A stretch of 64,000 bases of DNA from Rotaria sp. Silwood1. Lineage: Eukaryota; Rotifera; Eurotatoria; Philodinida; Philodinidae. Position 1 is the stretch's first letter; each line of letters opens with the position of its first letter. Below, in pieces: positions 11,008 to 23,460 of the stretch. The notes beneath the pieces are model-generated. The model worked only from the letters and a program-made list of their open reading frames with translations. It did no database searches and was not told the origin of the DNA. The stretch is from assembly GCA_905250075.1 (NCBI GenBank), contig CAJNOP010000234.1, positions 7,723 through 71,722 of the forward strand, in the 5' to 3' direction. The translations under genes and the position numbers were made by a program.

Positions 11008-11458
11008 AATGAGATTCAGAAAATCTTTTGATTACGTAGAACGTTTCACAATATACGTAAATCACTGTTTTCTATAATAAGTAAAAAATTAGGGACTTCT
11101 GACAAACATCTTCGTAGTCATGGTCTGAAATCGTACAATTTGCGCATCGACTCACTTTGAAGAAGTTGTGGACACCTTTTAGTTGTATTTTTTGATCATG
11201 TGATTGTTTGAGTAGAAGAAATTAAAATGTAAACATAAAGCGGTGTTCGATGGGTTCCATTAGCTTTTCATCAAAGTGAAGGTCTTGCTGCAATTTTGGA
11301 GTAGGCACTCAATAGCAATAAAATCAACATAATGCTTTCTTTCACGGAATAAGGCATTCTTCGAGTTTCATTCAATCAAGTAGCATAGCTGGAGAATGCA
11401 ATAACTCAAACGACGAAAAATTAAAGCTTACCATCGCAATTTTTCTGTAGTCTAATTT
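11008..11458. other. no gene recognised
   Basis: AT-rich, no supported feature. Confidence 0.45.
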
Positions 11459-11598
11459 GGTGTGGATGCGGTTGATGATGCGTATGGGCCTGCGTGCGAG
11501 TGCAAGCGTGGATGTGAGTGTAGATGTGAGATGGGGTGGGTTTGGAATATGAAAAGACTTGATCTCATATCTACATCCACACCCATCCCACACCTACA
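11459..11598. repeat. telomere-like hairpin
   Basis: The G-rich arm (11459-11550: GTGTGGATGCGG, GTGGATGTGAGTGTAGATG, ATGGGGTGGGTTTGG) is followed by AAAAGACTTGATCTC and a C-rich arm (11565-11596: CTACATCCACACCCATCCC). Confidence 0.65.
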
Positions 11599-12515
11599 AC
11601 GTGACTCAAAGTTCATTGGGTGATGTTGTATACTTGTAGGACAGCTCCTATCTTAAGTAAGGGCTGGAAAGCTTTTCAGTTTTTCGCTACTTTCAGACAC
11701 TGTTTCAAGCCGTCAGATCCAGACGACTATCATTGTTCTTATACATCTCTACTTGCTGAATCGTACTTTTAGCGAACCTTGCAAATCAGAGAATATTTGT
11801 TCATCAGTGTCCCTCAGACAAGCCACTCACGGTTAGCGATTTCCTCATTTAAATACACTTCGCCAATAGAAACTTATTGCTCATATACTAAAAGCCTTTC
11901 TGCAGTCTAAAAATAAAAAAAGCAATGATGAAAAATTGGTTAAAGATTTGAATTTCTTGACCTCGATTACTTTCGGTCAAACTTTATAAATGCTTCTATA
12001 CATGTGGACACTTAACTGTGCATGTGTCTGCAAAGATACAAACATATAAATATATACACGTAAAAACGCATTTTATTTCATATAATCCTCGATTCAGCGA
12101 AGAGAACAAACAAAAATGTTTGTTTCAAAAAAGGCATAGCATTTGAGCTGTGAGTCTGGCAGAATAGTCATCGTGTCGACACAATAAAATCTAAACTTAT
12201 GAAAAAGCTCTTCTCTTTCTTAATCATGCACACAAGTAATGTAGCCAATAACTTTACTCGTCTACTTAGGAGACAACCAGAGCCATTAAACAAACACAAA
12301 CATTAACTAATGCACACAAAAAAGAGAAAAAAAGAAAAAACTCACATTTTCAGAAGCATATTAATAAAAAAAAATCTACGTCATTTCTTTCCAGTTTGCT
12401 TTATTATTGTTATTCTTTATTGAAACAAATCAAAGGTAAGTCCAAAATGCAGTCGCTCGAATAGCCGTTCGTCCGTGTTGAGGAAGGTTTGTTGCCAGTC
12501 ACCGACTAAATGACA
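11599..12515. other. no gene recognised
   Basis: AT-rich with A-runs around 12325-12370. No supported coding or RNA feature. Confidence 0.45.
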
Positions 12516-12745
12516 AGGGTGTAGAGATGTGAGTGTGGGTATGAGTATGAGTGCGTATGGGTATAAGTGCATATGGTTATAAGTGTGCATGGAGGTGTGG
12601 GTGTGGAGGTTGGTAGATGCGACTGTGGGTAGAATAGCGTGGTGGCTACACAGACACTCACGCCCACAGTCGACATAGAAGCTCTAAAATCACATTCGCA
12701 CCTCACACCCACAGTCCATGCCATAACCACGCCAACACCTACATC
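12516..12745. repeat. long telomere-like hairpin
   Basis: The largest copy in the window. A ~100-base G-rich arm (GTGAGTGTGGGTATGAG, GGAGGTGTGGGTGTGGAGG) is followed by a ~98-base C-rich arm (GACACTCACGCCCACAG, CACCTCACACCCACAGTCC). The C-rich end touches the coding-like fragment at 12757-12945. Confidence 0.7.
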
Positions 12746-12756
12746 CATCCGTGCCC

Positions 12757-12945
12757 TGCAAGTTCCGACTTTTGTTTAGCCCATATTTTATTCGACTGAA
12801 CTTGTAAAAACTGCTCAATTCGAATTAAATACAGACTTTGGCACTTGTGCATTCTGTAATGATCATTCCAATTCATGAGATAGAAAACAATTTGATCCCA
12901 GATAGCTTTGCTTAAGAAGCCAGTGTAGTACAACAGCGCAGAACA
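12757..12945 (-). pseudogene. unidentified gene fragment against a telomere-like hairpin
   Basis: Reading the minus strand from a splice acceptor (CACGTTAG, exon start about 12945), one frame stays open for about 60 residues of ordinary, non-repetitive composition (starting CSALLYYTGFLSKAIWDQ, ending KQKSELAGHG). It stops being protein-like where the telomere-like arm begins near 12750. I do not recognise the family. Balanced composition and a correctly placed acceptor suggest an internal exon of a gene whose 3' part is missing. It could still be a chance open frame. Confidence 0.35.
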
Positions 12946-13277
12946 AGCTAACGTGATTTGTTGATGGAGTTTTTATTTTTCAGATAATGGCATAAATTCA
13001 TGAGCAATGTGACACATTTTTTTAAGGAAAAAACGAATTTATCATGAAACCAAGCTCGTCTTTGTCACACACATGAAAAAAAGGAAGTTTAAGGAATAGT
13101 GAAATTCTGTCCCACAATAACATAATAAGTCACAACGAACAAAAAACTTCTTGCTTATCTTTGAGATTTACACAAGATGGAAGTGATTTATTGTGTTTTA
13201 TCGTTCCTCCTAATGTGAAATACTGAACCTGATAGTATTTTTACTTCCTTTACATATGAGTATTAAAACAATGGGAT
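12946..13277. other. no gene recognised
   Basis: Nothing supported. Confidence 0.4.
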
Positions 13278-13831
13278 CCCGGAACTTCGCCAATAAGGCT
13301 TTCGTCAAATAGGACTCTCGCCAATGGCGAAGGTCCACTGTACTTTCGCCAGTACAGCCCCTGGACTTTCGCCAATTGGTGGAAGTAAAGTGGGCTGTCG
13401 TCAATTTGACTGCGAACTAGATATAGATTCGAAAATTTCTGTCGGCTATATTGATGAGTGTAAGCTATGATAAACATTCTAACAACATTAGCTGCAGCTA
13501 GAGCCCGTTGGATCTATTGGGACCCGAATCCAACCGGTTGCGGGTCTGAAAGCTTTGTAATCACTGATTTCGTGTCCGGGTTCGGAAAATTTTACTGATC
13601 GGATCGAGATCCAAAGAAATATCTTATGTATATAATAATCTTTTTGGAATTTCTTTCAATTTTTCTCTTAAAAGATCCGTCAATCGGGTTCGGCTCCAGA
13701 AATTCTTGAATTCGACAGACTGTAGCTTCAACTCTTACATGTACCCTGTATTAATATTATTTCGTGACAGTTGGGAAAGTTTACTGTACTTTCGTCAATT
13801 GGCGAACGTCTTATTGGCGAACTTCCGATAA
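13278..13831. mobile_element. TTCGCCAA-rich non-autonomous element
   Basis: The left end contains CTTCGCCAATAAGGCTTTCG and the right end, inverted, GTTCGCCAATAAGACGTTCG. Both arms contain further TTCGCCAATTGG-type palindromes (13310-13400 and 13787-13830) and a shared TGTACTTTCG. The middle (13495-13735) is GC-richer, with its own inverted words around GGACCCGAATCC and GGATCGAGATCC, possibly a nested MITE. No coding capacity; target duplication not clear. Confidence 0.6.
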
Positions 13832-13867
13832 CCGAAAACAATACTGATAAATAATTTTAACAAGAAA

Positions 13868-14542
13868 ATGAAAGTCGTAATGATTCTCTTCGTTTCTTTT
13901 GTTACTAACTTCGGCAATGTCTACAGCCAAGGCACGGCAGATTATATTGTCGGTGCTGTAATCGGACTAGTGAAGGACTATAAAGTCTTAAATAAATGAC
14001 ACGATTATCAGTCTCAACAAATTTTTGGTACAACCTGTATGTCAACTAGCAAAGCAGGCTGTTATCGCTGGAACTGGCGTTCGCAAGCCTGATTTTGGTG
14101 TCCTAAACTATCTATTGTAGAAGGATATGGAAATAATTGGGAAAGTAAACAAGGTGCCATTGAGCATGCTATTAAGAATAATATGCATAACGGTTTGCAA
14201 AATAGCTTTTTAACGCAATATCAAATAAAGAATCCATCAGAACCACCTGAGCCTGACGAATGTCCACTGCTATCTAACACCTATACTGTACATATAGGGT
14301 TTTTTTCGTTTGACAGTGACTCGAAAGAATTCCACGATGGTGCAGAACGTGCAAAATCTAAATTTTATATTTGTTTACGGAATCCACCTGTTACAAAACC
14401 AGCTTATGCAAGCTTTATGCGCATCACAAAAGTAATGCATATAGATAATCAATATCATGCCCAACAAATCAAACAATGCGATCATGTATCAGAATGTATT
14501 CGAGGAAAGTGGATTACATATTATTTTATAACAGCGAAATGA
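13868..14542 (+). pseudogene. secreted Cys-rich protein gene with two in-frame TGA codons
   Basis: One frame runs 225 codons from ATG (13868) to the stop at 14540-14542 and is interrupted only by TGA at 13997-13999 (codon 44) and 14090-14092 (codon 75). The start encodes a signal peptide (MKVVMILFVSFVTNFGNVYS). After it come Cys/Trp-rich segments (GTTCMSTSKAGCYRWNWRSQ, FWCPKLSIVEGYGNNWES) and a domain with paired Cys that ends RGKWITYYFITAK. Codons between the TGAs look fully constrained. Ancestral Trp or Cys at both sites is likely. I do not recognise the family. A decayed secreted-protein gene is the simplest reading; readthrough is an alternative. Confidence 0.6.
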
Positions 14543-14706
14543 ATAACTCTTTTATTTTTTCTTTTAACTTACAATACGTATATATTCAAGAAATAAACCG
14601 TTTTCTTTTATCAGTGAATTGGTTCACTCAACTAGCTCTTTAATAAAAACCAACTAAGTCCAGGTGATGTTTTAGAATGACCCGTTTCTTTGTCTAAGGA
14701 AATAAA

Positions 14707-15012
14707 ATGCCACTGATACAAATGACAATGACTCTTTGGTTTATTTTTGTCATTCTATATGCCATGATAAGTAATGCTTGTCTAATACAGTCTTTTATTG
14801 TCTTATATTATTTGACTTGTGAATATACTATACAAATGATGGATTAATACAGTTCCATATCAGCTTTTAAGGGGTTTCATCCAGGAGAAACCACCATCGA
14901 ATATAATATTCCAAAGTTAAAATTGTATGACGAAGAAGAGTATCCTAGAAGTGTTTTTCTCCAGACAAAATCGATCCATTCGACAGATGGTAGTGAGATG
15001 TTTCGATGCTAA
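14707..15012 (+). pseudogene. truncated secreted-protein gene ending at a telomere-like hairpin
   Basis: ATG at 14707 opens a signal-peptide exon (MPLIQMTMTLWFIFVILYAM...). An intron with donor GTCTAA near 14784 and acceptor TATCAG near 14862 would join it in frame to a ~48-residue segment (GFHPGETTIEYNIPKLKLYD...). This segment ends at TAA near 15010-15012. The telomere-like hairpin starts 12 bases later, suggesting the gene is cut short. The donor is not a strong consensus, so the model is tentative. Family not recognised. Confidence 0.4.
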
Positions 15013-15024
15013 AAAATATCGCGT

Positions 15025-15099
15025 TAGTGTGAGTGTAGATGTTGAGTGAGAGTACATCCACATCTGCACACACCCAATCCCACACTCATTCACACCCTA
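15025..15099. repeat. telomere-like hairpin
   Basis: GTGTGAGTGTAGATG is followed by TGAGAGTACATCCACATC and CACACACCCAATCCCACACTC, ending CACACCCTAAATAAG. Confidence 0.6.
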
Positions 15100-16272
15100 A
15101 ATAAGAGTGGAATTCTAATTTTGATCAGACAAAATTAGCATTCCAACATTGACCTGACATTGCTTGGACGGAACTGAAATTCCAATTCTACTCAGGGAAA
15201 ATTAGAATTTGACGAGAGATAAATTCATATAGTCATAACAATTAAAATATAAATAGAATAATTTTTTTTAATTTAACAATATCTCTTCATTTAACTAAAC
15301 AATTCACAAGACAACATTTGAATCTATTAAAACATATTTGTACAAACACTTCGTTTTGAATGGTATTTTATCGAACAAAACACTCCTTTTCTTTTTACAC
15401 AAACATTACTTTGTAGTGCACTTCCCTTTATAATCGTAAGCACTGCCAGTTGTTGATGCGGGTACTTAAAGTTTACGACCTTTAATAAATGTAATATTCT
15501 TTAAGTCATCAATCATAAAATCATTCTATGCGAAAACTGAATTTCGAAGAAAAAAAGCCTAATGACTTTCCCTTGAGTAATAGTAAATTTTTATCAATAT
15601 CATTAGAAATACTTTGTTTTATAACACTTTTTTTCTTGAAATTTTTCACTTAAAGAATTAATATGTTGTTCTAATTCTTTATAATAAATCAATCGAGCAT
15701 TATCTATTTGGACTATCGTTGAGTATACTATTCAGACATTTTTTTTTAAATTAGATTATAGCGCATACATCTATATTTATACTGTTTATTGACACGACCG
15801 CTACTATTACAGTTTTCTCTCTTTTTCAAGTCCATTTTATTTCTAGTAGAGCTAGTGATTGTATGAATTTATCTCTAGTAGAATTCTAATTTTGTCTAGG
15901 CGAATTTAAAATTTCCCTGAATCTCAATTTTACCTACAATATACATATGAAAAAGAAACGGTCAATCGGTCACGTAGCATGAACGAAAGAATTCTGCACA
16001 TAATAAAAAAATTGATAGGATGATAATTCAATATCATAATATATGATTATGTACAATGAGAATACGGAAAAGACGTTCATATGTTGAAAAAGAAATTTCA
16101 CTGCCGTCCGACTGATACCACAATCATTCTTAGGTTCTTATCAATAACTCACTCATCAAAGAAAGAGCAACAAATCTTCAGTAGGAAAACAAAGGTTGAT
16201 ATAGTAGTGATACAAAGAATATTTTATCTATTAACCAATTTTCTCGTATATTTATTTAGAAACAAAAGAAAC
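15100..16272. other. AT-rich interval, possible element remnants
   Basis: GAATTCTAATTTTG occurs near 15110 and again near 15882, next to related AAATT words. This may mark the ends of an old element, but the match is short. No coding sequence recognised. Confidence 0.3.
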
Positions 16273-17599
16273 ATGAAATTTGAGTCATTACTCAACGAAT
16301 TGTTGCTTGATATATTTCGATTTTTCAATAGTTTTCAACGTCTTCATGCTTTTCGTGATCTTAACATTCATTTTGATCAACTTCTTCTCTCATATTATCA
16401 AGCTTATCATCTCAATTTTCGATTTCTATCTAAATATGATTGTTCTCTTATGCGTCAAGATTATCTTCCTATGATAACAGTTACAATCATTTTCACTTTG
16501 TTACATTTATTCTTTCGATATATTAAATCAAATTGTATTCCAATGTCATGATCTACCAAATATTATCCATCTAAAAATCATCAAATGTTTGGAACAACTA
16601 TAAGTGCACCAGTATCATCATCAATTAGACATTTGACTATGAGAATTTTGAGAACACTTTAACAGATCTATCTGATCTATCTCAACATACATCTAATCTT
16701 TGACAACTTTCAATATCAATCGTATATAAATCAGAAAATGAACAATTACCAATGATGATTTCATCGATTATTTTATTAAATATCTCTTTCATTGGATCGA
16801 GAAATTCGATGATAAATCTCTTCGAAAATATGCCTAATTTATCTTCTTTAAAGTTCGATACATGATCGATCTATTCGAATGGACATGAATGGGAAGAGAC
16901 TATCAGAAAATATTTATCTAAAATTCAAAGATTTCGATTAAGAATATATTTTCATTTTGCTTATGACGATAATAGACAAAAACAAGCGGAAGAATTACTT
17001 CAAACATCTCCAACTTCATTTTGGCTTGAAGAACACCAATGGTTTGTTCAATGTCAATGGAGTCCATCTTATAGTCAAAGCTTTCTGTACACTTTATCTT
17101 ATGCTTTTAAGAGATTCCATTTCTATAGTGAATATCGTTTCATATCAACTTGTCCGAATGAAAAAGACTATTGGATATACAATCCTGTAAGTCTTCTTAA
17201 ACACAATGATCCGAATATCTCGACCAATCAAGAGTTAATTCTATCTCATTTACGGTTTCCAAATGTTCGTCATTTTGAAATCAGTTTTTGCGTTGAATGA
17301 GAACTTACAATACATCTATTCGTCGATTATGTTTTAAAGTAGAATGTTGGTCTGAAATAGCTTTCTTCTCTAAGACACAATGTAACGCTTTCGAAAAATC
17401 CTTACTTGCTCGTCAATGTGAAATTCTTTGTATTGGTATAGAAAATTGAAGTGATATTTTTGATTTAATTAAATCGATGTCAAATCTTCAAGTATTAATT
17501 ATTCGATGTAATGATGATGAATGAAAGGATATGAAATCAGTCCTCAAAAAATGATGAATTAGTCGAATGGTTACAAAAACATTTACCATCGACATATTC

Positions 17600-19281
17600 T
17601 ACTTAGGGTATACCAAAAGTTCTGATCACAGTTTTTAAAATTTAATAAAGCAATAAATATTGAATATTTTACTAAGGCAATATATAGTATAACGTCTCGT
17701 CTTTAATAATATATAGAGCAACTCTCTCTTAGACTTAGTTCTAACATTCTTTCAGACTAAATCTATAGTATTTATAGCCAAGAAAAGATCATGCCAACAT
17801 AAAACCACAATACAGAAACGAAGAGACATTCGTTATTTTATTTTATTAAATGCTCAAAATAATCACCATTATTTTCGATACAAAGTTTCATTCTTTCTAA
17901 CAGTTTATCGAAAGTCTTTTTAAACTCGTTTATTGGAATATTCTTCACTATGGTGGAAACCTCTTGAGCTAATGATTCTTCGTTTGTGTGATCCGTCAAC
18001 TTGTTCTTGATATAATCATTTAGCCAAAAGTCACACGGTGCGAGATCTGGTGAATATGGTGGATGTGGAATGATTTCGATTCCTTCCTCCATTAAATAAT
18101 CAATAACATCTGGATGAGTATGAGGAGGACCATTATCATGAAGCATTTTATATGTAGTACGTGATGACTTTTCCTTTTTTCTTATTTCATTGATAACAGG
18201 TATAAGACAATTATCAATATAGTAGTCATGATCGATTGTCTTGCCCTTATCTACTTTGTGTATGAGAAGAGAACCAGTGGATTTGAAGAAGAAGCAAAAT
18301 AGTTTTCTAGGTTCAAATCTATTCCGACGAACAATGGTTCTTGGCAGTTCATTTTCGCCAACCCAAGTAGCATTGCTTGACTTTCGACCAATCTGCCTGT
18401 GATAAATCTATGTCTCATCACCAGTAATAACATCACATAAATGCCATGTTCCATTTCTAAATTTCTCTAAATTTTGACGACAAATTCTAAGTCGTTTTTG
18501 TTTTTGTTCGTCAGTAAGTTGATGAGCAACCCAACGTGATGTAACTTTTCTCATCTTTAGACGATCATGAATAATTCGTTCTATTGTACCACGTGATAGA
18601 TCAGTCTCACCCATAATATCATCATAAGTTGAGTGTGGATCATCTTCGATAACTTGTCGAACGCGGTCAACATTTTCATCTGTAAGTACCGAAATCGGAC
18701 GACCAGATCGAGGATCATCAGTGACATCGTCTCTTCCTTCACGAAAACGTTTCGCCCATCTTCTGACTGTTGGATATGATGGAGCATCAGGTCCCAATGC
18801 CTCTGTAAGTTCGTCAAAGATTGTTTTTGAATCTATTCCCAAAATAGCTCGAATTTTGATATAATATCGATTGAATTCATCAGTCATGTTTAATGTCTTC
18901 TTTTAAGATTGAAATCAAATTCTATTACGATTTTAAGTCGAGTACGGTACAAATGAACTAACAGCGAACGACCTCTCATTTATATATACTATCGAAATGT
19001 AATATTCTAGAACATGACGTCATAAAACGTGACGAGAGAGTGACCAATAGAAAGTTCCAGAATGTACCTGACCATTGAACAAGAATTAATAATATTTGGA
19101 TTGTCTATAAAATTATAGATTTAGTCTGAAAGGATGTTAGAACTAAGTCTAAGAGAGAGTTGCTCTATATATTATTAAAGACGAGACGTTATACTATATA
19201 TCGCCTTAGTAAAATATTCAATATTTATTGCTTTATTAAATTTTAAAAACTGTGATCAGAACTTTTGGTATACCCTAAGTA
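17600..19281. mobile_element. mariner transposon, 1678 bp, with long TIRs and TA duplication
   Basis: The element spans 17602-19279. Its ends are inverted repeats of about 166 bases (17602-17767 and 19114-19279) starting CTTAGGGTATACCAAAAGTT, with only two or three differences between arms. TA flanks both ends (17600-17601, 19280-19281), the mariner/Tc1 target duplication. Near-identical arms point to a fairly recent insertion. It carries one transposase gene on the minus strand. Confidence 0.92.
17838..18887 (-). pseudogene. mariner transposase with a single nonsense codon
   Basis: 350 codons from ATG (18887) to the stop near 17838, open except for one TAG at 18408-18410. The N-terminus is the paired helix-turn-helix DNA-binding region (YYIKIRAILGIDSKTIFDEL, VRRWAKRFREGRDDVTDDPR). 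The catalytic core follows: first Asp in VITGDET, second in MLHDNGPPHT, third in YSPDLAPCDFWL. There are 34 residues between the second and third Asp, so DD34D, the mariner signature. The TAG sits right after GDET, where mariners have Trp (TGG), so one G-to-A change explains it. Otherwise all catalytic residues are present. As it stands this copy should not make full-length transposase. Confidence 0.9.
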
Positions 19282-19330
19282 TTAGTCGAGATAGAGAAGA
19301 AACATTAAATATTCGACTATAGATCAATGA

Positions 19331-22300
19331 ATAAAAACAAGAAAATTTCCATTCTGATCATATTGTTTTTTTGTGATTGATACTGTATTTTGAAAAATAA
19401 AAGTGAGATGAATATTTGAAATAGTAAGCAAGAAATCTTTATATAATATACTTTTAAAAAAGACCACACATTTATTAACTAATTGAACTTTATAGTCTTC
19501 TGATTTTCAAGGGCAAACAGTTGATTCAACATTTTTGAGAACTTTCAATCCTCATAAAATCTGCTCTTCTCTCATCGACTGCTTTCTATTGGAATATGTG
19601 CAAATTTTCAATTCGTCATTTTGTTTAATATGGCTTTGTATCACTTCAAACTAAAACACCTACTAAAGATAATCAATGCTATTTAACAACATATTACTCG
19701 TTCGTTTATCTTGTTATTTAATAGGACACAACATTACGTATGGATCCATTTTGTACACGTGCACTTTATCGTTTGTTCTTAAAACTATAATCATACCTTG
19801 AATTTATATGAACAAGAAGTTTACGCTTCATGAGAGTGTGGATGTGCTCTTAAGGAGACTCTCCTCAGAATCGGTTTATTACTTACAACCGATCGTTTGA
19901 GTTGAAACTTTGAGGAAAGGATAGTCCTAGTGTGAAACGCTTTTTGTAAAAATGCCAGGCGAATATATCGTACCAGATCGATTTTCCGACTTGTCATTAT
20001 TACTTCTAGAAGAATCGAAAGAACTTCAAAGTTGTAAGAGATGCAGAACTTGTACTTGTTTCAAATTAAAGCCAGCCTCTGTATGCAACTTTTCATCGGG
20101 CAGAACTTTGAAACTCGTTTCCATTCATTTTCAGTAAGCATTTTAGTGCACATGGCGTTCAAAATACGCATAAAATAGTGACTCCCTCGGCAGTAAAACC
20201 CAGTTTCCTCAGTCTAGGAATCAAGTATCAAATATCCGTCCGATCAAAAGTTAACTCTTCTTCAGATCTTCAAAAAAACCATCAGTTATACTCTGAGGTG
20301 GCTGGGAGTTATTTCAATTTTCCTGTTTGAAAATCGTGTTTTGCAAAAAACGTGAAAGAAGTTTTAGAAATGACTTTTCATTCGAATCTAAAAAGAAAAA
20401 ATACTAAAAGGTATATTCATTATATGTGTTAGTGTAATTTTTTTAAAGCACATAAAAAATGATTCAAAGTACCACTATCGGCCCTATTTAAGTAAATATA
20501 ATAATGTATTCAATATCTGAATAAATAAAAGGCAATTTTCTCTAAACTCAAACAACTTGAAAAAAAACATGATGCAGAATCGAGATTAGCTTCGAAAGTC
20601 TCTTAAAATTTGGCCCTTTTTTGAAGAGCTATATATATTCTGAAAGAGAAAACGCCACTGCATCTTTCTATCGTAAAACTTTAACTTTGAGCTTTTTTCG
20701 AAAAATTGAGGTTTTTAAAGAAACCCTTAATTCACTCACACTCACACCCTGGATAGAACTGAATTATAATTGTTTGATTGGATCTTTGCTTTTCGATGTT
20801 ATTTTCCTTGCAAATCTGACTTAATGGGTGTTGTTCTGAATGATAGTCATAAATTAATCATAAGTCATATAGAATAATCGTGAGTCATATAATAGATGAC
20901 CGTTTTGTGTTCCTTTCTTTGGAGTAGTTGAAAATCGTTTTAGAAATATGTTTCTGTGTTCATTCGATAGCGAGAATTTATTTCTCTACAAAAACAGTCG
21001 ATTTTTTTTTCGAAAATATTTTCTTCGTCAGTGAAAAATTAAAAAGTTTCAGACAAGTCCCAAAAACTATAGTATTTTACCTTGAAAGATAGAAAGCTCT
21101 GATCACAAAGTTCTGTCTTCAATAGAAAGAGACATATACTATTCAATAGAGCTAATTGAATTGCATTCATCAAGTTAGTTGTCCTTATTTTCGATTAACT
21201 TCTGTAAAAAAAAAAGCATCAGAACACATCATTTGATAGAGCATCCAAAGCTATATTTCACTTCTAGTATTCTTCAGTTGGCTTTGTGAATTGGATGAAT
21301 CATAATAGTAAAAAAATAGAATCAGCTGCTAACTTCTCTTATCTGATGATTGTATGTATTGACGTCATATCTTATATACTACTCATTTATAGAAAAAAAC
21401 AATAGTCCTTTTTGTTTTTGAATTTTATATCTACGAGGATAAACCAGTTGGTTATAATGATTATATCATTCATTATCATGAATGAATATCGAATACAAAA
21501 TAGACTTTTTCAGTAAAATTTATGTCAAACAATTGTATAAAGAACACTTTGTTTAGCAACAAAAGTTATTTCTATCATTATCATGAAGAGAATATCATAA
21601 TATGAAAATATTTGATTGATGTGTATTTTCGAGTTGTTTTTTTTTTCTTACTAATATAGTAACCATTATAGTTAATAGAACATTATGATCGTCACAATAA
21701 TAGATACAGATATACTGTCATAAAATATATTTATCATCAAAGCTTCATAAATTATTTTCTATTTTATTAAAATTTTAATGTCATAGAGAGGCTTAAGATT
21801 TCTATTAGCATTTGATCTATAAAGATTATTCAATAAATATATTACAAGTAAAAAAAAATAGCAGATCTTTGATTATTTTCATCTTACGATTCATTAGAAA
21901 TATCATAAAAATATTCTTGACACATCAAGATAATTCGCATTTGATATTAACCACACAGGTGGAACAAAAAAACAATAAAAACAAATAAATCTAACTAATG
22001 TTCATGAATCGAAATGTCAATTGATGTTTTTGTGAGACAGTCGTTTGTTTTTGTTGTTTTGTGTTTCTATGCTCGTTAACAATGATTGTTTGATTATTTT
22101 TATCGATTTTTTTAAAAAATTATTCACATAATTGTAAAGATTTTATACGATTGATTAAAGTTTGAAAATATTTAATAACAAAACCAAATATTCCATGTGG
22201 TTTTAATGGAAATAATGATAATTGTGAACCATATCGCATTTGTAGAACACAATGAACTTTTTTTTTCTCTAAAATTATTTCAATATCATCAAATAAGATT

Positions 22301-23460
22301 TGACTTAGTAACTTTCATGAATTACAGTTGGGATTGTCTCGATCTATACAGAATGAAAAGTTATTATGCATACTGCTTAATCCTTATTAAGTTAGATTTT
22401 CTATAGAATTTAGATTAATTTGAGATTGGTTTTATTTCATATCGATAAACAACCTGTAAAGCATGACAATAGTTACTTAGTTATGTTCGATCGTTTCATT
22501 TTTGTCTTTTTTTTGTTCTTCTACTTTGTACAACTTCATTGCCATTTTTCTTTTGATTTGAATCAATCGAATGAATCGGTAATGAAATGATGCAAAAAAC
22601 ATGTTCCAGAAATCATATCCGATTTGAAAATGGTTATTGAATTTATTTGATTCATACAAATGAAATTTACAATTATAGATTGAATATCGATTTTGATTAG
22701 ATGTTTTATTTTTTGACTTCTCATTCATATTATATTAGTTTATTTCTTTTTGTTTTAATAATATATTTTATATTTGTTGTGATATTGTATGATATTGGGA
22801 GTTTTTTTTCTAATGAGGAGAATCACTATTGATTACTTTGTAGACAGACTAGTAATTAACATCGAGAAATGAATAAAATCATTCGAAAAAAAAGACTCTA
22901 GTCGCAAAAAAATTGAACACATTTTTGGATAAATTACGCCTCATTTATTTTGGCTGATGAAACCAAGTATTGATAAGGTATTTTTCTCATTAACATTTTA
23001 TATACGTACTGACATAGAAGAGCAACAATATTTTTTTTTGTCACCTATGCATTTGTATATTCGAACAATAGTTGCGGTGCGTACAGTAAAAAAAACGTAA
23101 TCAACGCACATTGCCTCACCATTGATAAAAGAGAAAATATATGCATGAGAACAGGACCGAAACTAAAGGAAAGAAAAGAGATGAAGCACAGAACAGTTGA
23201 CAAAGACGTCTTTTTCGATTGTATGTTTCATTCGAAATTTTGTGCATGTATAGGATACGCTAGACTAAGCAGTGCTTTTTACGAGCCATTAATTAAACGA
23301 GTTACGTTTAATGTTTGGTTTTTTCCCAGCCATTATTTGTTTATCGATTGTAATACATTTCTATTGATCATTGATACTGTATCAAAACATTAGAGTCATA
23401 ATATAAATGAAGAATCAGTTGTCAGGATAGACTGCAATTGCAATTGATCGAAAACTATCA
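19331..23460. other. 4-kb AT-rich interval without a recognised gene
   Basis: Scattered short open frames (19952-20137, 20621-20824, 22197-22406, and 22477-22728 on minus) show no recognisable domains. A single C-rich telomere-like tract CACTCACACTCACACCCTGG lies at about 20734-20753, and a partial hairpin with GAGAGTGTGGATGTG lies at about 19832. The rest is A/T homopolymer-rich. Confidence 0.4.

Larger units (their letters stand above)
16273..19330 (+). pseudogene. decayed F-box/LRR protein gene, split by a mariner
   Basis: From ATG 16273 the N-terminus MKFESLLNELLLDIFRFFNS is F-box-like (LP-N-E-hLLxIF pattern), followed by the ...HLNFRFLSKYD segment usual in rotifer F-box proteins. After several frameshifts and stops, later parts remain readable: a TSFWLEEHQWFVQCQWSPSY segment near 17010-17070, and LIKSMSNLQVLIIRCNDDE near 17465-17523. 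In-frame TGA codons lie at 17447-17449 and 17522-17524, where Trp is expected. The mariner at 17602-19279 interrupts the last part; joining the flanks at the TA site restores one continuous frame (ending ...STYSI joined to SRDREETLNIRL). The gene would encode a substrate receptor for SCF ubiquitin ligase; this copy is non-functional. Confidence 0.75.

Noticed and set aside
12516..12745. Protein-coding reading of the telomere-like hairpin arms
   Set aside because: All frames give short-period Val/Gly/Cys or His/Thr/Pro strings typical of TGTGGG-like repeats.
13868..14542. Nuclear use of TGA as tryptophan
   Set aside because: Intact genes in the window (SLC7 transporter, ART, FG-GAP) encode Trp with TGG. 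The disrupted genes also contain frameshifts and TAG/TAA stops, so decay explains them better.
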